Assembly (NCBI GenBank): GCA_023428465.1
Contig: JAEYXM010000208.1
Location: 1-24,921 of the forward strand
Direction: 5' to 3'
Source of the DNA: Actinomycetes bacterium
GTDB taxonomy: Bacteria; Actinomycetota; Actinomycetes; Actinomycetales; Cellulomonadaceae
Length of the DNA: 24,921 nt
The notes below the pieces were generated by a model. The model ran no database searches. It saw nothing but the letters and a program-made list of their open reading frames with translations, and was not told where the DNA came from. Both the position numbers and the translations under genes were made by a program. Below are positions 1 to 7,859 of this stretch, in pieces. Position 1 is the first letter of the stretch. Each line of letters starts with the position of its first letter.

Positions 1-247
1 CCCGCCCCGCCCGCCCCGCCCCGCCCCGCCCGCCACCGCGCCCTCCCCGGGGGGCGCCGCAGAGCGCGGCGGTCGGTCCAGGTCGCGGCCGCTCGTACAG
101 GTCGCGGCTGTTGCAGAGCCGCGATGCGCACCGATCGCCGCGATATGGCAAGGGGTGCGGGTGAGGGTGGGGTGAGGGGGGCGGGCCAGGGGGGCGGGTG
201 AGGGGGCGGGGGTGGTCCATACCGCGCAAGAGTGCTGCTAGCGGGGG
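1..247. other. G/C-tract-rich non-coding upstream region
   Basis: I see no credible gene here. The first 35 nt are iterated CCCGC/CCCCGC units. CAGGTCGCGGC occurs twice, at 79-89 and 98-108. From about 152 to 214 the plus strand carries many runs of three to six G separated by one to four bases, matching the G-quadruplex pattern G3+N1-7 repeated at least four times. Base use is far more skewed than in the neighbouring coding DNA. The tract lies just upstream of the operator/promoter of the GH94 gene; any regulatory role is inference. Confidence 0.6.
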
Positions 248-261
248 TGGGAGCGATACCA
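248..261 (+). promoter_or_regulatory. CebR/CelR-like operator upstream of the GH94 gene
   Basis: The 14-mer TGGGAGCGATACCA matches the CebR (Streptomyces) / CelR (Thermobifida) operator TGGGAGCGCTCCCA at 12 of 14 positions; the left half-site is perfect. These LacI-family repressors respond to cello-oligosaccharides. Candidate -10 boxes TACCAT (257-262) and TAGGAT (262-267) overlap or abut the site, so repressor binding would occlude RNA polymerase. The start codon at 327 would give a leader of about 55 nt. The match is visible; the identity of the regulator, which is not in this window, is inferred. Confidence 0.6.
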
Positions 262-326
262 TAGGATGTCGGCGCTGACGCGGCGGCCAGGCGCCCGCGC
301 GGGGCTCACCCAGGAGGAACAGGCCG

Positions 327-2762
327 ATGCAGTTCGGGTACTTCGACGATGCAGCCCGCGAGTACGTGATCACCCGACCCGACACCCCGCGGTCGTGGAT
401 CAACTACCTCGGCTCGCGCCTGTATGGCGGCATCGTCACGCAGAACGCCGGCGGCTACTCCTTCTACCGGTCGGGCGGCACGGGGCGCGTCATGCGCATG
501 CGCTTCAACGGCGTGCCCGTCGACGAGCCCGGCCGCTACGTCTACCTGCGCGACGACGCGGGCAGCTCGGTCAGCACGGCCGGGGACTACTGGTCGGCGT
601 CGTGGCAGCCCGTCGGCAAGCCGCTCGGGGAGTACGACGCGCGGGTGCGGCACGGCCTCGGCTACTCGGTCTTCGAGGCGGAGTACGCCGGGATCCGCTC
701 CGAGATGACGTGCTTCATCCCCGCCGGCCAGGCGTTCGAGTACTGGTCCGTCGTCGTCACCAACCCCGGCGACGAGCACCGCACCATCTCGCTGTTCTCC
801 TACGCCGAGCTCGCCAACGAGTGGAAGTACCGGCAGGACCTGGAGAACCTCCAGTACAGCCAGTACGTCGTCCGGGCCACGTACCGGGACGGGATGATCC
901 ACCGCACCAACTCCACGCGTGAGGCCGCCAGCGAGGTGTGGTTCGCCGCCGCGGGCGCCGACGTCGTCGGGTTCGACACCGACCGCGACGCCTTCCTCGG
1001 CCCGTACCGCACGCAGGCCAACCCGCTCGCCGTCGAGCGCGGCGAGTGCGGCGGCACCGAGACGGTCGGCGACAACTCCTGCTCCTCGCTCCAGGTACGC
1101 CTCGAGCTCGCGCCCGGCGAGAGCCGCCAGGTGATCTTCTGCCTCGGCATCGGGAACCCCGACGAGCCGTGGCGCGACCTGCGCGAGGACGCCGCGGACG
1201 CCGGCGACGAGCCGCCCCTGCGGCCCGGCCGGGAGATCATGGCCGAGTTCGCGACGCCGGAGCGCGTCGCGGCCGAGCTCGCGTCCATCCGCGAGGAGTG
1301 GGCCGCCCATCTGGCGCCCCTTCAGGTGCGCACGCCGGACCCCGAGCTCGACTCGATGGTCAACGTGTGGCACGCCTACCAGACGCACATGACGTTCAAC
1401 TGGTCGCGCGGCGTCTCGCTCGTCGAGGCCGGCGACCGGGACGGCCTCGGGTACCGCGACACCGTGCAGGACATGCTCGCCGTCGCGCACGCCATCCCCG
1501 GGCCGGTCCGGGAGCGCCTGAACCTCATCCTCACCGGCCAGGTGTCCACGGGCGGCGCGATGCCGCTGGTCAAGCCGCTCACGCACAACCCGGGGCGCGA
1601 GCGCGCGCCGAAGCTCGAGGAGTACCGGTCCGACGACGCGCTGTGGCTGCCCATCACGGTCGCGGCGTTCGTCCACGAGACCGGTGACCTCGGCTACCTC
1701 GACCAGGTACTGCCCTACGCCGACGCCGGCGAGGACACGGTCTTCGACCACCTGGTGCGCGCGCTGTCGTTCAGCCTCGAGCACCGCGGGCCCAACGGGC
1801 TCGTGCAGGGCCTGGCCGCCGACTGGAACGACTGCATCCAGTTCGGTGCGTCCGGCGAGTCGATGTTCTCCACGTTCCTGCTGGCCAACGGCCTGCGTGT
1901 CACGCGCGAGCTCGCCGAGGAGTCCGGCCGGTCCGACGCCGGGGCCTGGTGCACCGAGCAGCTCGCCGCGCTGCAGCCCGCGATCGACGCCGCCTGGGAC
2001 GGCGAGTGGTTCATCCGCGGGATCTCCGAGACCGGTGCGCACCTCGGCTCGCACGTGGCCGACGAGGGTCGCATCTACCTCGAGCCGAACGTCTGGGCCG
2101 CGATCTCCGGCGCGACGACGCCCGAGCGCGCCCGCACCGCGATGGACGCCGTGCACACCCACCTCGCGAGCGAGCACGGCGTCGCGCTCTGCGACCCGCC
2201 GCACACCAAGCCGATGCCCGGGATCGGGTTGTCGCTCCTCGTGTTCCCCGTGGGGCACAAGGAGAACGGCGGCATCTTCTGCCACGCGAACTCGTGGACG
2301 ATCGTCGCGGAGGCGATGCTCGGTCGCGGCGACCGCGCGTACGAGTACTACCGCGCCTACCTGCCGGCCCGGTACAACGACGCCGCCGAGGTCCACCAGG
2401 CCGAGCCGTACGTATACGCGCAGTTCACGCACGGGCCGACGTCGCCGCGCTTCGGCCAGGCGCGCAACCCCTGGCTGACGGGCACCGCGAGCTGGACGTA
2501 CGTGGGCGTCACGCAGTACCTGCTCGGCGTGCGCGCGGCTCTCGACGGGCTGTGCGTGGACCCGTGCATCCCGGCCGCGTGGGACGGCTTCGAGATGGCG
2601 CGGCACTTCCGGGGCGCCGTCGTGACGGTGCGCGTGGCGAACCCGGGCCACGTGAGCCGCGGCGTCGTCGCGCTCGACGTCGACGGAACGCCGGTCGAGG
2701 GCTGCGTCGCCCCGGCGGCGCTGCTCCGCGACGGCTCGGTCATCACGGCCCGCCTGGGATGA
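327..2762 (+). CDS. GH94 disaccharide phosphorylase (chitobiose/cellobionate-phosphorylase-like)
   Basis: An inverting cytosolic phosphorylase (811 aa, usual GH94 length) that cleaves a beta-linked disaccharide with phosphate to give a sugar 1-phosphate. The start shows GYFDDAAREYVITRPDTP and NAGGYSFYR, typical of the family. DWND at 499-502 holds the predicted general acid D502; R377-D378 (GYRDT), H653 in KENGGIFCH and T718-G719 in WLTGT match family substrate- and phosphate-site positions. There is no signal peptide. AGGAGG at 312-317 fixes the ATG. The C-terminal region (GLCVDPCIPAAW, then NPGHVSRGV) recalls N,N'-diacetylchitobiose and cellobionate phosphorylases more than classical Cellulomonas cellobiose phosphorylase, from memory of those sequences. 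The CebR-like box upstream favours a cellulose-derived substrate. The family is secure; the acceptor sugar is not. Confidence 0.9.
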   Translation: MQFGYFDDAAREYVITRPDTPRSWINYLGSRLYGGIVTQNAGGYSFYRSGGTGRVMRMRFNGVPVDEPGRYVYLRDDAGSSVSTAGDYWSASWQPVGKPLGEYDARVRHGLGYSVFEAEYAGIRSEMTCFIPAGQAFEYWSVVVTNPGDEHRTISLFSYAELANEWKYRQDLENLQYSQYVVRATYRDGMIHRTNSTREAASEVWFAAAGADVVGFDTDRDAFLGPYRTQANPLAVERGECGGTETVGDNSCSSLQVRLELAPGESRQVIFCLGIGNPDEPWRDLREDAADAGDEPPLRPGREIMAEFATPERVAAELASIREEWAAHLAPLQVRTPDPELDSMVNVWHAYQTHMTFNWSRGVSLVEAGDRDGLGYRDTVQDMLAVAHAIPGPVRERLNLILTGQVSTGGAMPLVKPLTHNPGRERAPKLEEYRSDDALWLPITVAAFVHETGDLGYLDQVLPYADAGEDTVFDHLVRALSFSLEHRGPNGLVQGLAADWNDCIQFGASGESMFSTFLLANGLRVTRELAEESGRSDAGAWCTEQLAALQPAIDAAWDGEWFIRGISETGAHLGSHVADEGRIYLEPNVWAAISGATTPERARTAMDAVHTHLASEHGVALCDPPHTKPMPGIGLSLLVFPVGHKENGGIFCHANSWTIVAEAMLGRGDRAYEYYRAYLPARYNDAAEVHQAEPYVYAQFTHGPTSPRFGQARNPWLTGTASWTYVGVTQYLLGVRAALDGLCVDPCIPAAWDGFEMARHFRGAVVTVRVANPGHVSRGVVALDVDGTPVEGCVAPAALLRDGSVITARLG

Positions 2763-2818
2763 CCCCTGTCGATCTCGTGGGCCGAGGGTGAGGCCAGGGA
2801 CGCAACGACGAGGACGAC

Positions 2819-2865
2819 GCAACGACGAGGACCCCGGGCCGATGGCCCGGGGTCCTCGTCGTTGC
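2819..2865. terminator. Bidirectional hairpin terminator between convergent genes
   Basis: A perfect 22-bp inverted repeat (2819-2840 and 2844-2865) separated by a 3-nt loop GAT lies between the stops of the GH94 gene and the convergent FKBP gene. There is no U-tract, as is common in high-GC actinobacteria. A second copy of the outer arm, ACGCAACGACGAGGA, lies just upstream at 2800-2814 (the arm copy is 2817-2831), so an alternative longer-loop pairing is possible. Confidence 0.85.
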
Positions 2866-2866
2866 G

Positions 2867-2946
2867 GTGCGGCCTGCGCGAGGTGCGCGGGGAGCGCGTG
2901 GTGTGCGGGGAGCGCGTGGTGTGCGGCCTGCGCGAGGTGCGCGGGG
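2867..2946. repeat. Nested short direct repeats
   Basis: A 26-nt sequence beginning GTGCGGCCTGCGCGAGG occurs identically at 2867-2892 and 2921-2946. Between and overlapping them GGAGCGCGTGGTGTGCGG is perfectly tandemly repeated (2891-2908 and 2909-2926). The array lies in the 97-nt spacer between the terminator and the FKBP stop codon. It looks like local slippage-type expansion; no function is visible. Confidence 0.8.
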
Positions 2947-2962
2947 TGCGCGCCGCGCAGGG

Positions 2963-3946
2963 TCAGCGAGCCTCGAGGATGTCCACCACGAAGATCAGGG
3001 TCGCATTCGGCGGGATGGTGCTGCCGCTGCCCGTCTCGCCGTAGCCCAGCTCCGACGGGATCACGAGCAGCACCTGGCTGCCGACCGTCTTGCCGATCAG
3101 GCCCTCGTCCCAGCCCTGGATGACCGCGCCCATGCCGATCGGCGTCTGGAACGGCGTGCCGCGCATCCACGAGGCGTCGAACTGCGTGCCGTCCCACAGC
3201 CAGCCGGCGTACTGGACGGTCAGCGTCTGGCCGGACTCGACGGCGGGGCCGTCGCCCTCGATGAGGGTCTGCGTGACGAGCTCGGTCGGCTCCACGGCGC
3301 CCTCGACGCTCTCCAGCACGGGCTCGCCGTTCTCCAGCAGGCTGATCTGCGGCAGGCCGGCCGGCGGCTCGACGGGCGTGCCCTCGGCGCGCAGCGGCAC
3401 CTCGCGTGCGCCGAGCACCTCGATGACCATGAGCGTCGAAGGCGCTGCCGCGGAGACCTCGGTCGCAGCCATGCCCGGCAGCGCGGCGAGCACACGCACG
3501 CCGACGCGCTGGTCGACGAGGACGTCGTTGATCGCGCCGAGGAGGGTCGGGTCGCCGATGAGGAGGGACTCGGTGGCACCGGTGTCCCACGTCGAGCCGA
3601 CCTGCGCGCCGGTGTCGCCGTCCACCATCGCGTAGTGGATCTCGACCGTCTGGCCGTTGGAGATCACGTCGCCGGTGCCCTCGGTGTCGACGCGGGCCAC
3701 CGGGGCGCTCGTCGCGAACGGCATCTCGAAGTCGAGGGCGGGCGTCCCACCCAGCGGGCCGGTGACGGTCACGGCCGCGAGGGCTGCGACGTCCTCCGCG
3801 GTGGCCTCCTGCTGCAGGGGCAGCTCCTCGCCCACGGTGTCGACGGGGGCTTCGGTGGTCTGGGCCTCGGGCTCGGTGTCGTCGCCACAGGCGGCGAGCA
3901 GCAGGCTGGCCGCGATGACGGCGGTGATCAGGACCGGACGGCGCAC
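2963..3946 (-). CDS. Exported FKBP-type peptidyl-prolyl isomerase lipoprotein
   Basis: A surface-anchored prolyl cis-trans isomerase, 327 aa. The N-terminus is a lipoprotein signal (MRRPVL, hydrophobic stretch, LLLAAC) with lipidated cysteine C20, followed by an acidic, Thr-rich linker. Two FKBP-like modules follow. The C-terminal one is complete: VQYAGWLWDGTQFDAS, TPFQ, AVIQGWDEGLIGK, LGYG and LIFVVDILEAR carry the usual Tyr, Phe-Asp, Val-Ile, Trp and Tyr pocket residues. The first (around IHYAMVDGDTGAQVG and LRVLAALPG-like strands) lacks the VIxGW core, so it is probably non-catalytic. GTG start, with a purine-rich AAGGAAG ribosome site six nt upstream. It is divergent from metF, with 193 nt between. 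A role in folding exported proteins is inferred from the family. Confidence 0.9.
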   Translation of the reverse strand: MRRPVLITAVIAASLLLAACGDDTEPEAQTTEAPVDTVGEELPLQQEATAEDVAALAAVTVTGPLGGTPALDFEMPFATSAPVARVDTEGTGDVISNGQTVEIHYAMVDGDTGAQVGSTWDTGATESLLIGDPTLLGAINDVLVDQRVGVRVLAALPGMAATEVSAAAPSTLMVIEVLGAREVPLRAEGTPVEPPAGLPQISLLENGEPVLESVEGAVEPTELVTQTLIEGDGPAVESGQTLTVQYAGWLWDGTQFDASWMRGTPFQTPIGMGAVIQGWDEGLIGKTVGSQVLLVIPSELGYGETGSGSTIPPNATLIFVVDILEAR

Positions 3947-4101
3947 GGAAGGCTTCCTTCGTTCGGGGTTGCCGCACGGGGCGGCTTCGACTGGCCCGCC
4001 GCGCGGGCCGGGGACGATGCTACGGCGTCTGCCTGTGCGTGCGCCCAGTGCGTCCGTGAGGATCCTGCACAGATCGGCGCCGCCGCGCGGTTGAGACGAT
4101 C

Positions 4102-4130
4102 TTGGGCGCGCCCACGCGGCGCCCTAGGGT
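4102..4130 (+). promoter_or_regulatory. metF promoter, near-leaderless
   Basis: TTGGGC (4102-4107) and TAGGGT (4125-4130) are spaced by 17 nt, matching a SigA-type promoter. The ATG at 4140 is nine nt after the -10 box, so the predicted mRNA has at most a few leader bases and no ribosome-binding site. A 12-nt palindrome TGGGCGCGCCCA (4103-4114) overlaps the -35 and could be an operator. Confidence 0.6.
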
Positions 4131-4139
4131 TGGTCGTCG

Positions 4140-5084
4140 ATGGAGCAGAACTCGAGTACCGACCGGCAGCCGACAGGCGTGGCCGCGCGTCTGGCTGCCG
4201 TGCCCGACCGTGGGCCGAGCATCTCCTTCGAGCTGTACCCGCCGAAGACCGACCAGACGCGCGCGGCGCTGCCCGCGACGATCGAACGGCTCACCGCGGG
4301 CACCCCGGACTTCTTCTCCGTCACCTACGGGGCGTCGGGTGGCACGCGCCACGTCTCGCACGACGTCGTCCGTTGGATCCGCCAGAACACGACGTCCGAC
4401 GTCGTCGCGCACCTCACCTGCATCGGCCTGCCGTGGGAGGAGGTCCGTCCGGTCGCGGAGCAGTTCCTGGACGACGGCGTCCGCGACCTCCTGGCGCTGC
4501 GCGGTGACCCGCCCGCGGGCGAGCCGGACTGGGCGCCCCACCCGGACGGCCTTCGGTACGCCGCGGACCTGGTGGCGCGGTTGCGCGAGCTGGCGGCCGA
4601 GCGCGGCGTGGCCTTGAGCGTGGGGGTCGCGGCGACACCCACCCGGCGCTTCGCGGTCCCGCCGGCGGCCCCGGTGCCGGGCGACGACGACATCCAGGCC
4701 CTGCTGGACAAGCAGGCGGCCGGCGCGGACTACGCGATCACGCAGGTGTTCTTCGAGGCGTCGACGTACGTGCGCTACCGGGACGCGGCGCGCGCGGCGG
4801 GCGTGCGGATCCCGGTGCTGCCCGGCGTCGTGCCGCTGGTGAACCCGGCCCGGCTGCGCCGCCTCCAGGAGATCAGCGCCGTCCCGGTGCCGGACGAGAT
4901 CCTGGCGCGCCTGGACGCTGCGGGGGACGACGCCGACCGCCGCCGCGCCGAGGGCCGCGCGATGGGCGTCGACCTCGTGCGGGCCTTGCTCGTCGCGGGT
5001 GCACCGGGCCTGCACCTCTACACGTTCAACCAGCACGCCGCGACCCTCGACCTCCTGTCGGGCGCGGGCCTGCGCACCCTCTGA
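4140..5084 (+). CDS. metF: 5,10-methylenetetrahydrofolate reductase
   Basis: A flavoprotein that reduces methylene-THF to methyl-THF, the methyl donor for methionine synthesis; cytosolic, 314 aa, normal bacterial MetF length. It forms a TIM barrel with ISFELYPPKT (E31, matching E. coli E28), SVTYGASGG, AHLTCIG, LALRGDPPAG (D123, flavin-tuning Asp), ADYAITQVFFE, LPGVVPLV and the closing LHLYTFNQ. The segment that is usually a (Y/F)PExHP motif is here VAATPTRRFAVPP, so a normally conserved flavin-contact loop is altered; flanking motifs remain in frame, so I do not call a frameshift. The ATG follows a promoter almost directly, with no Shine-Dalgarno. No methionine gene lies next to it in the window. 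Confidence 0.92.
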   Translation: MEQNSSTDRQPTGVAARLAAVPDRGPSISFELYPPKTDQTRAALPATIERLTAGTPDFFSVTYGASGGTRHVSHDVVRWIRQNTTSDVVAHLTCIGLPWEEVRPVAEQFLDDGVRDLLALRGDPPAGEPDWAPHPDGLRYAADLVARLRELAAERGVALSVGVAATPTRRFAVPPAAPVPGDDDIQALLDKQAAGADYAITQVFFEASTYVRYRDAARAAGVRIPVLPGVVPLVNPARLRRLQEISAVPVPDEILARLDAAGDDADRRRAEGRAMGVDLVRALLVAGAPGLHLYTFNQHAATLDLLSGAGLRTL

Positions 5085-5200
5085 CCGACCCGGTCCCCGC
5101 TGCCTCCTGCTCTGCCGCGGCCCCGGCCGGGTGCGTGCGGGGCGGGAGCGCGGGAGAGTCGTCCTACGTGTGCGGGGGGCCGTGGTGGCAGGCTTGGGGC

Positions 5201-6283
5201 ATGGTTCCCACCGCGACCGACCTGCGCCGTTGGCGCCGGTACCTGGCCGACGAGCGCGCTGAGGCCTCGGTCTACCGCGAGCTCGCGCGTCGGCGCAGCG
5301 GTGAGGAGGCGGAGATCCTCCTCGCCCTCGCCGAGGCCGAGGGCCGGCACGCGGCGCACTGGGAGCGGCTCCTGGGCGACGACGTCGGGCGCGTCCCGCG
5401 GCCCAGCCTGCGGTTCCGGGTGCTCGCGCGCCTCGCGAAGTCGTTCGGTTCGGTCTTCGTCCTCGCGATCGCGCAGCGCGCCGAGGCGCGCGCGGAGTAC
5501 GACGTCGACGCGAACGCCACGCCCACCATGGCCGCCGACGAGCGCATCCACGCCGAGGTCGTCCGGGCGCTCGCGACGCGCGGGCGCAACCGCCTCGCCG
5601 GGAGCTTCCGGGCCGCCGTCTTCGGCGTCAACGACGGCCTGGTCTCGAACGTCGCGCTCGTCATGGGGGTCGCTGCGGCCGGGACGGAGAACCACGTCGT
5701 CCTGCTGACCGGCCTCGCCGGGCTCCTCGCCGGGGCCCTGTCGATGGGCGCGGGCGAGTTCATCTCGGTGCGCTCCCAGCGCGAGCTCCTCGAGGCGTCC
5801 ACGCCCGACGAGGACGCCGTGCAGGCCCTCCCCGACCTCGACGTCGACGCCAACGAGCTCGCGCTCGTGTACCGGGCGCGCGGCATGTCGGCCGCGGAGG
5901 CGCAGGCGCACGCGGACGAGGTGCTGGGCGACATCGCGCGCCTCGGGTCGGGCAGCAGCCGGTTCCACGCCGACGTCGACCCGGAGGTCGACCCCCACGA
6001 GGCCGTCGGCACCGCCTGGGGTGCGGCGATCTCGAGCTTCCTGCTCTTCGCGTCGGGCGCGACGGTGCCCGTGCTGCCGTTCCTGTTCGGGCTCGAGGGC
6101 CGTCCGGCCCTCGTGGTGTCCCTGCTCGGCGTGGGTGTCTCGCTCATGGCGGTGGGTGCGTTCGTCGGCCTGATGAGCGGCGGCCCGCCGGTGCGGCGCG
6201 CGCTCCGGCAGCTCGCGATCGGGTACGGCGCCGCGGCGATCACCTACGCCCTCGGCGCCCTCTTCGGCACGACGGTCGCCTGA
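5201..6283 (+). CDS. Ferritin-like/VIT1 membrane iron transporter (MbfA-like)
   Basis: A predicted iron (or manganese) exporter combining a cytosolic ferritin-like domain with a VIT1/CCC1 membrane domain, as in rhizobial MbfA. Residues 1-125 are helical with ferritin-like acid/histidine pairs (E18, E21, E47-x-x-H50, E114-x-x-H117). From about 130, FRAAVFGVNDGLVSNVALVMG is the VIT1 signature, followed by LSMGAGEFISVRSQRE, an acidic loop rich in Asp/Glu/His (HADVDPEVDPHEA) and three more hydrophobic helices to the C-terminus; 360 aa in all. The ATG at 5201 is chosen because MVPTATDLRRWRRYLADE starts the domain; no clear ribosome site is visible and the frame is open further upstream. It is 116 nt from metF and likely separately transcribed. 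Substrate is inferred from the family. Confidence 0.85.
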   Translation: MVPTATDLRRWRRYLADERAEASVYRELARRRSGEEAEILLALAEAEGRHAAHWERLLGDDVGRVPRPSLRFRVLARLAKSFGSVFVLAIAQRAEARAEYDVDANATPTMAADERIHAEVVRALATRGRNRLAGSFRAAVFGVNDGLVSNVALVMGVAAAGTENHVVLLTGLAGLLAGALSMGAGEFISVRSQRELLEASTPDEDAVQALPDLDVDANELALVYRARGMSAAEAQAHADEVLGDIARLGSGSSRFHADVDPEVDPHEAVGTAWGAAISSFLLFASGATVPVLPFLFGLEGRPALVVSLLGVGVSLMAVGAFVGLMSGGPPVRRALRQLAIGYGAAAITYALGALFGTTVA

Positions 6284-6336
6284 CGCACGGGCCCGCGCGG
6301 TGGCGGACGCGGCACCACCGCTGACCTGCCCCGCGC

Positions 6337-6356
6337 GGTCCCACCCGCGTGGGTCC
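6337..6356 (+). terminator. Possible terminator hairpin
   Basis: GGTCCCAC (6337-6344) and GTGGGTCC (6349-6356) form an 8-bp stem with one T-T mismatch and a CCGC loop, 54 nt after the ferritin-VIT1 stop. No U-tract follows. It is a modest candidate only, because such stems are frequent in high-GC DNA. Confidence 0.35.
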
Positions 6357-6436
6357 CGCCGAACGGCCCGGGCAGGTCCGGTAAGTTCGGCGACGGCATG
6401 ACGCCGGGTCGGAGGCCGCAAGGAGGCGATCGTCGG

Positions 6437-7816
6437 ATGGGTGACCCCGAGGGTGGTGTTGAGCGCTGGGATCGCGCGTCCCTTGACGCCCTGTTCATGC
6501 AGAACGTGCTCGCCCAGGCGGACGAGGTCGTGTACTTCAAGGACCGCGACAGCCGGTTCCTGCGCGTCAGCGCGGCCTGCGCGCGGCTGCACCAGCGCTC
6601 GGAGGCGCAAATCGTCGGCCTGACCGACCACGACCTGTTCCACCACGACCATGCCGACAAGGCCCGCGCGGACGAACTCGAGATCATGCGGACCGGCGTC
6701 CCGATGCTCGACATGCTCGAGCGCGAGATGTGGCCGGACCGCGGGGTCACCTGGGCGTCGTCGAGCAAGTTCCCCCTGCGCGACCCGTCCGGCACGATCA
6801 TCGGCACGTTCGGCATCTCGCGGGACCTCACGGTGCGCGTGCGCGCCGAGGAGGAGGTCCGGGAGGCGCAGGCGCGCACGAGCAAGCTCGAGTCGCAGCT
6901 GCGGGCGCTGCTCGACGGGTCCCGTGACCCGATCTTCGCGCTCGACACCGACCTGCGGTTCCAGTACCTCAACCCGGCCGCCGCCGTGTACGTGGGTCTG
7001 CCCGCGCTCGCCGCCATCGGGCGCACCCTGCGCGAGGTCGGCGTGAGCGCCGAGCAGCTGGCCGAGTGGGAGCCCATCCTGCGCGGCGTGCTCGCGGGCA
7101 ACGGCCCGACCTCGCTCGAGCTGTCCCGCGGCACCGGTGACGCGGAACGGTGGTACGACGTGGCGCTCACGCCCGACGTCGGGCCGGAGGACGCCATCGT
7201 CGGCGTGCAGGTCGCGCTGCGCGAGATCACGGAGATGAAGCGCGCGGGCCTGGTCGCCGCGCACCGGGCGACCCACTGTCCGGTCACCGGCCTGGCGAAC
7301 CGGTACCTGCTCATGGACCGGGCCGAACACGCGCTGGCGCGGCTGGAGCGCAGGGCGTCGCCCGTCGTCCTCCTGTTCATCGACCTCGACGGCTTCAAGC
7401 CCGTCAACGACACCTACGGGCACGCGGCGGGCGACGTGCTGCTCGCGGAGGCGGGCCGGCGGATCGCAGCGGTGGCGCGGCGCACCGACACTGCGGCGCG
7501 GCTGGGTGGCGACGAGTTCGTGCTGCTGTGCGAGTCCGTCGACAGCGATGAGGTCGCCCGGAGCATCGCGGACCGGGTCGTCGAGGCCCTCAACGCGCCG
7601 TACGTCCTGCCGGGGGGCGCCACGTTCCGCAGCGGTGCCGCGGGCACGGCTCCCACCGTGGACGTCACCGCGAGCGTCGGTGTCGCACTGACGCAGGACC
7701 CGGCCATGGCACCGGACCGGCTCCTCGGCCTGGCGGACGCGGCGATGTACGTCGCCAAGCAGGCCGGCGGCGGGATGTACCACTTCGCCGACCGCGAGAC
7801 CTACGACGCCTTCTGA
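6437..7816 (+). CDS. PAS-PAS-GGDEF diguanylate cyclase
   Basis: Predicted to make cyclic di-GMP from two GTP in response to a signal sensed by PAS domains; soluble, 459 aa. The first PAS spans about residues 12-140 (DEVVYFKDRDSRFLRVS, then FGISRDLTVRVRAEEE), a short coiled linker follows, and the second PAS covers about 150-270 (DPIFALDTDLRFQYLNPAAA). The GGDEF domain fills the rest: VTGLANRYLL, LFIDLDGFKPVNDTYGHAAGD, then an intact GGDEF at 357-361. RRTD at 348-351, exactly five residues before it, is the product-inhibition I-site. There is no EAL or HD-GYP domain. AAGGAGG (6420-6426) ten nt before the ATG at 6437 decides the start; an in-frame ATG at 6398 lacks such a site. The ligand of the PAS domains cannot be told. 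Confidence 0.92.
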   Translation: MGDPEGGVERWDRASLDALFMQNVLAQADEVVYFKDRDSRFLRVSAACARLHQRSEAQIVGLTDHDLFHHDHADKARADELEIMRTGVPMLDMLEREMWPDRGVTWASSSKFPLRDPSGTIIGTFGISRDLTVRVRAEEEVREAQARTSKLESQLRALLDGSRDPIFALDTDLRFQYLNPAAAVYVGLPALAAIGRTLREVGVSAEQLAEWEPILRGVLAGNGPTSLELSRGTGDAERWYDVALTPDVGPEDAIVGVQVALREITEMKRAGLVAAHRATHCPVTGLANRYLLMDRAEHALARLERRASPVVLLFIDLDGFKPVNDTYGHAAGDVLLAEAGRRIAAVARRTDTAARLGGDEFVLLCESVDSDEVARSIADRVVEALNAPYVLPGGATFRSGAAGTAPTVDVTASVGVALTQDPAMAPDRLLGLADAAMYVAKQAGGGMYHFADRETYDAF

Positions 7817-7832
7817 CCTGCGAGCTCGTCGA

Positions 7833-7859
7833 GCGTGAGCGGCCGGCGGCTGCTCACGC
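7833..7859. terminator. Hairpin between convergent GGDEF and MFS genes
   Basis: GCGTGAGC (7833-7840) and GCTCACGC (7852-7859) form a perfect 8-bp stem with an 11-nt GC-rich loop. The right arm includes the stop codon of the MFS gene. With only 37 nt between the two convergent stops, this hairpin is the only visible terminator for either gene. Confidence 0.5.

Noticed and set aside
306..3977. A 1223-codon open frame on the minus strand opposite the GH94 gene
   Set aside because: It runs antisense through a clear GH94 gene and into the FKBP gene; the Arg/Ala/Gly-rich translation is typical of shadow frames in high-GC DNA.
4610..4690. Frameshift in metF
   Set aside because: Other frames of this stretch do not restore the usual motif convincingly and both flanks stay in the same frame.
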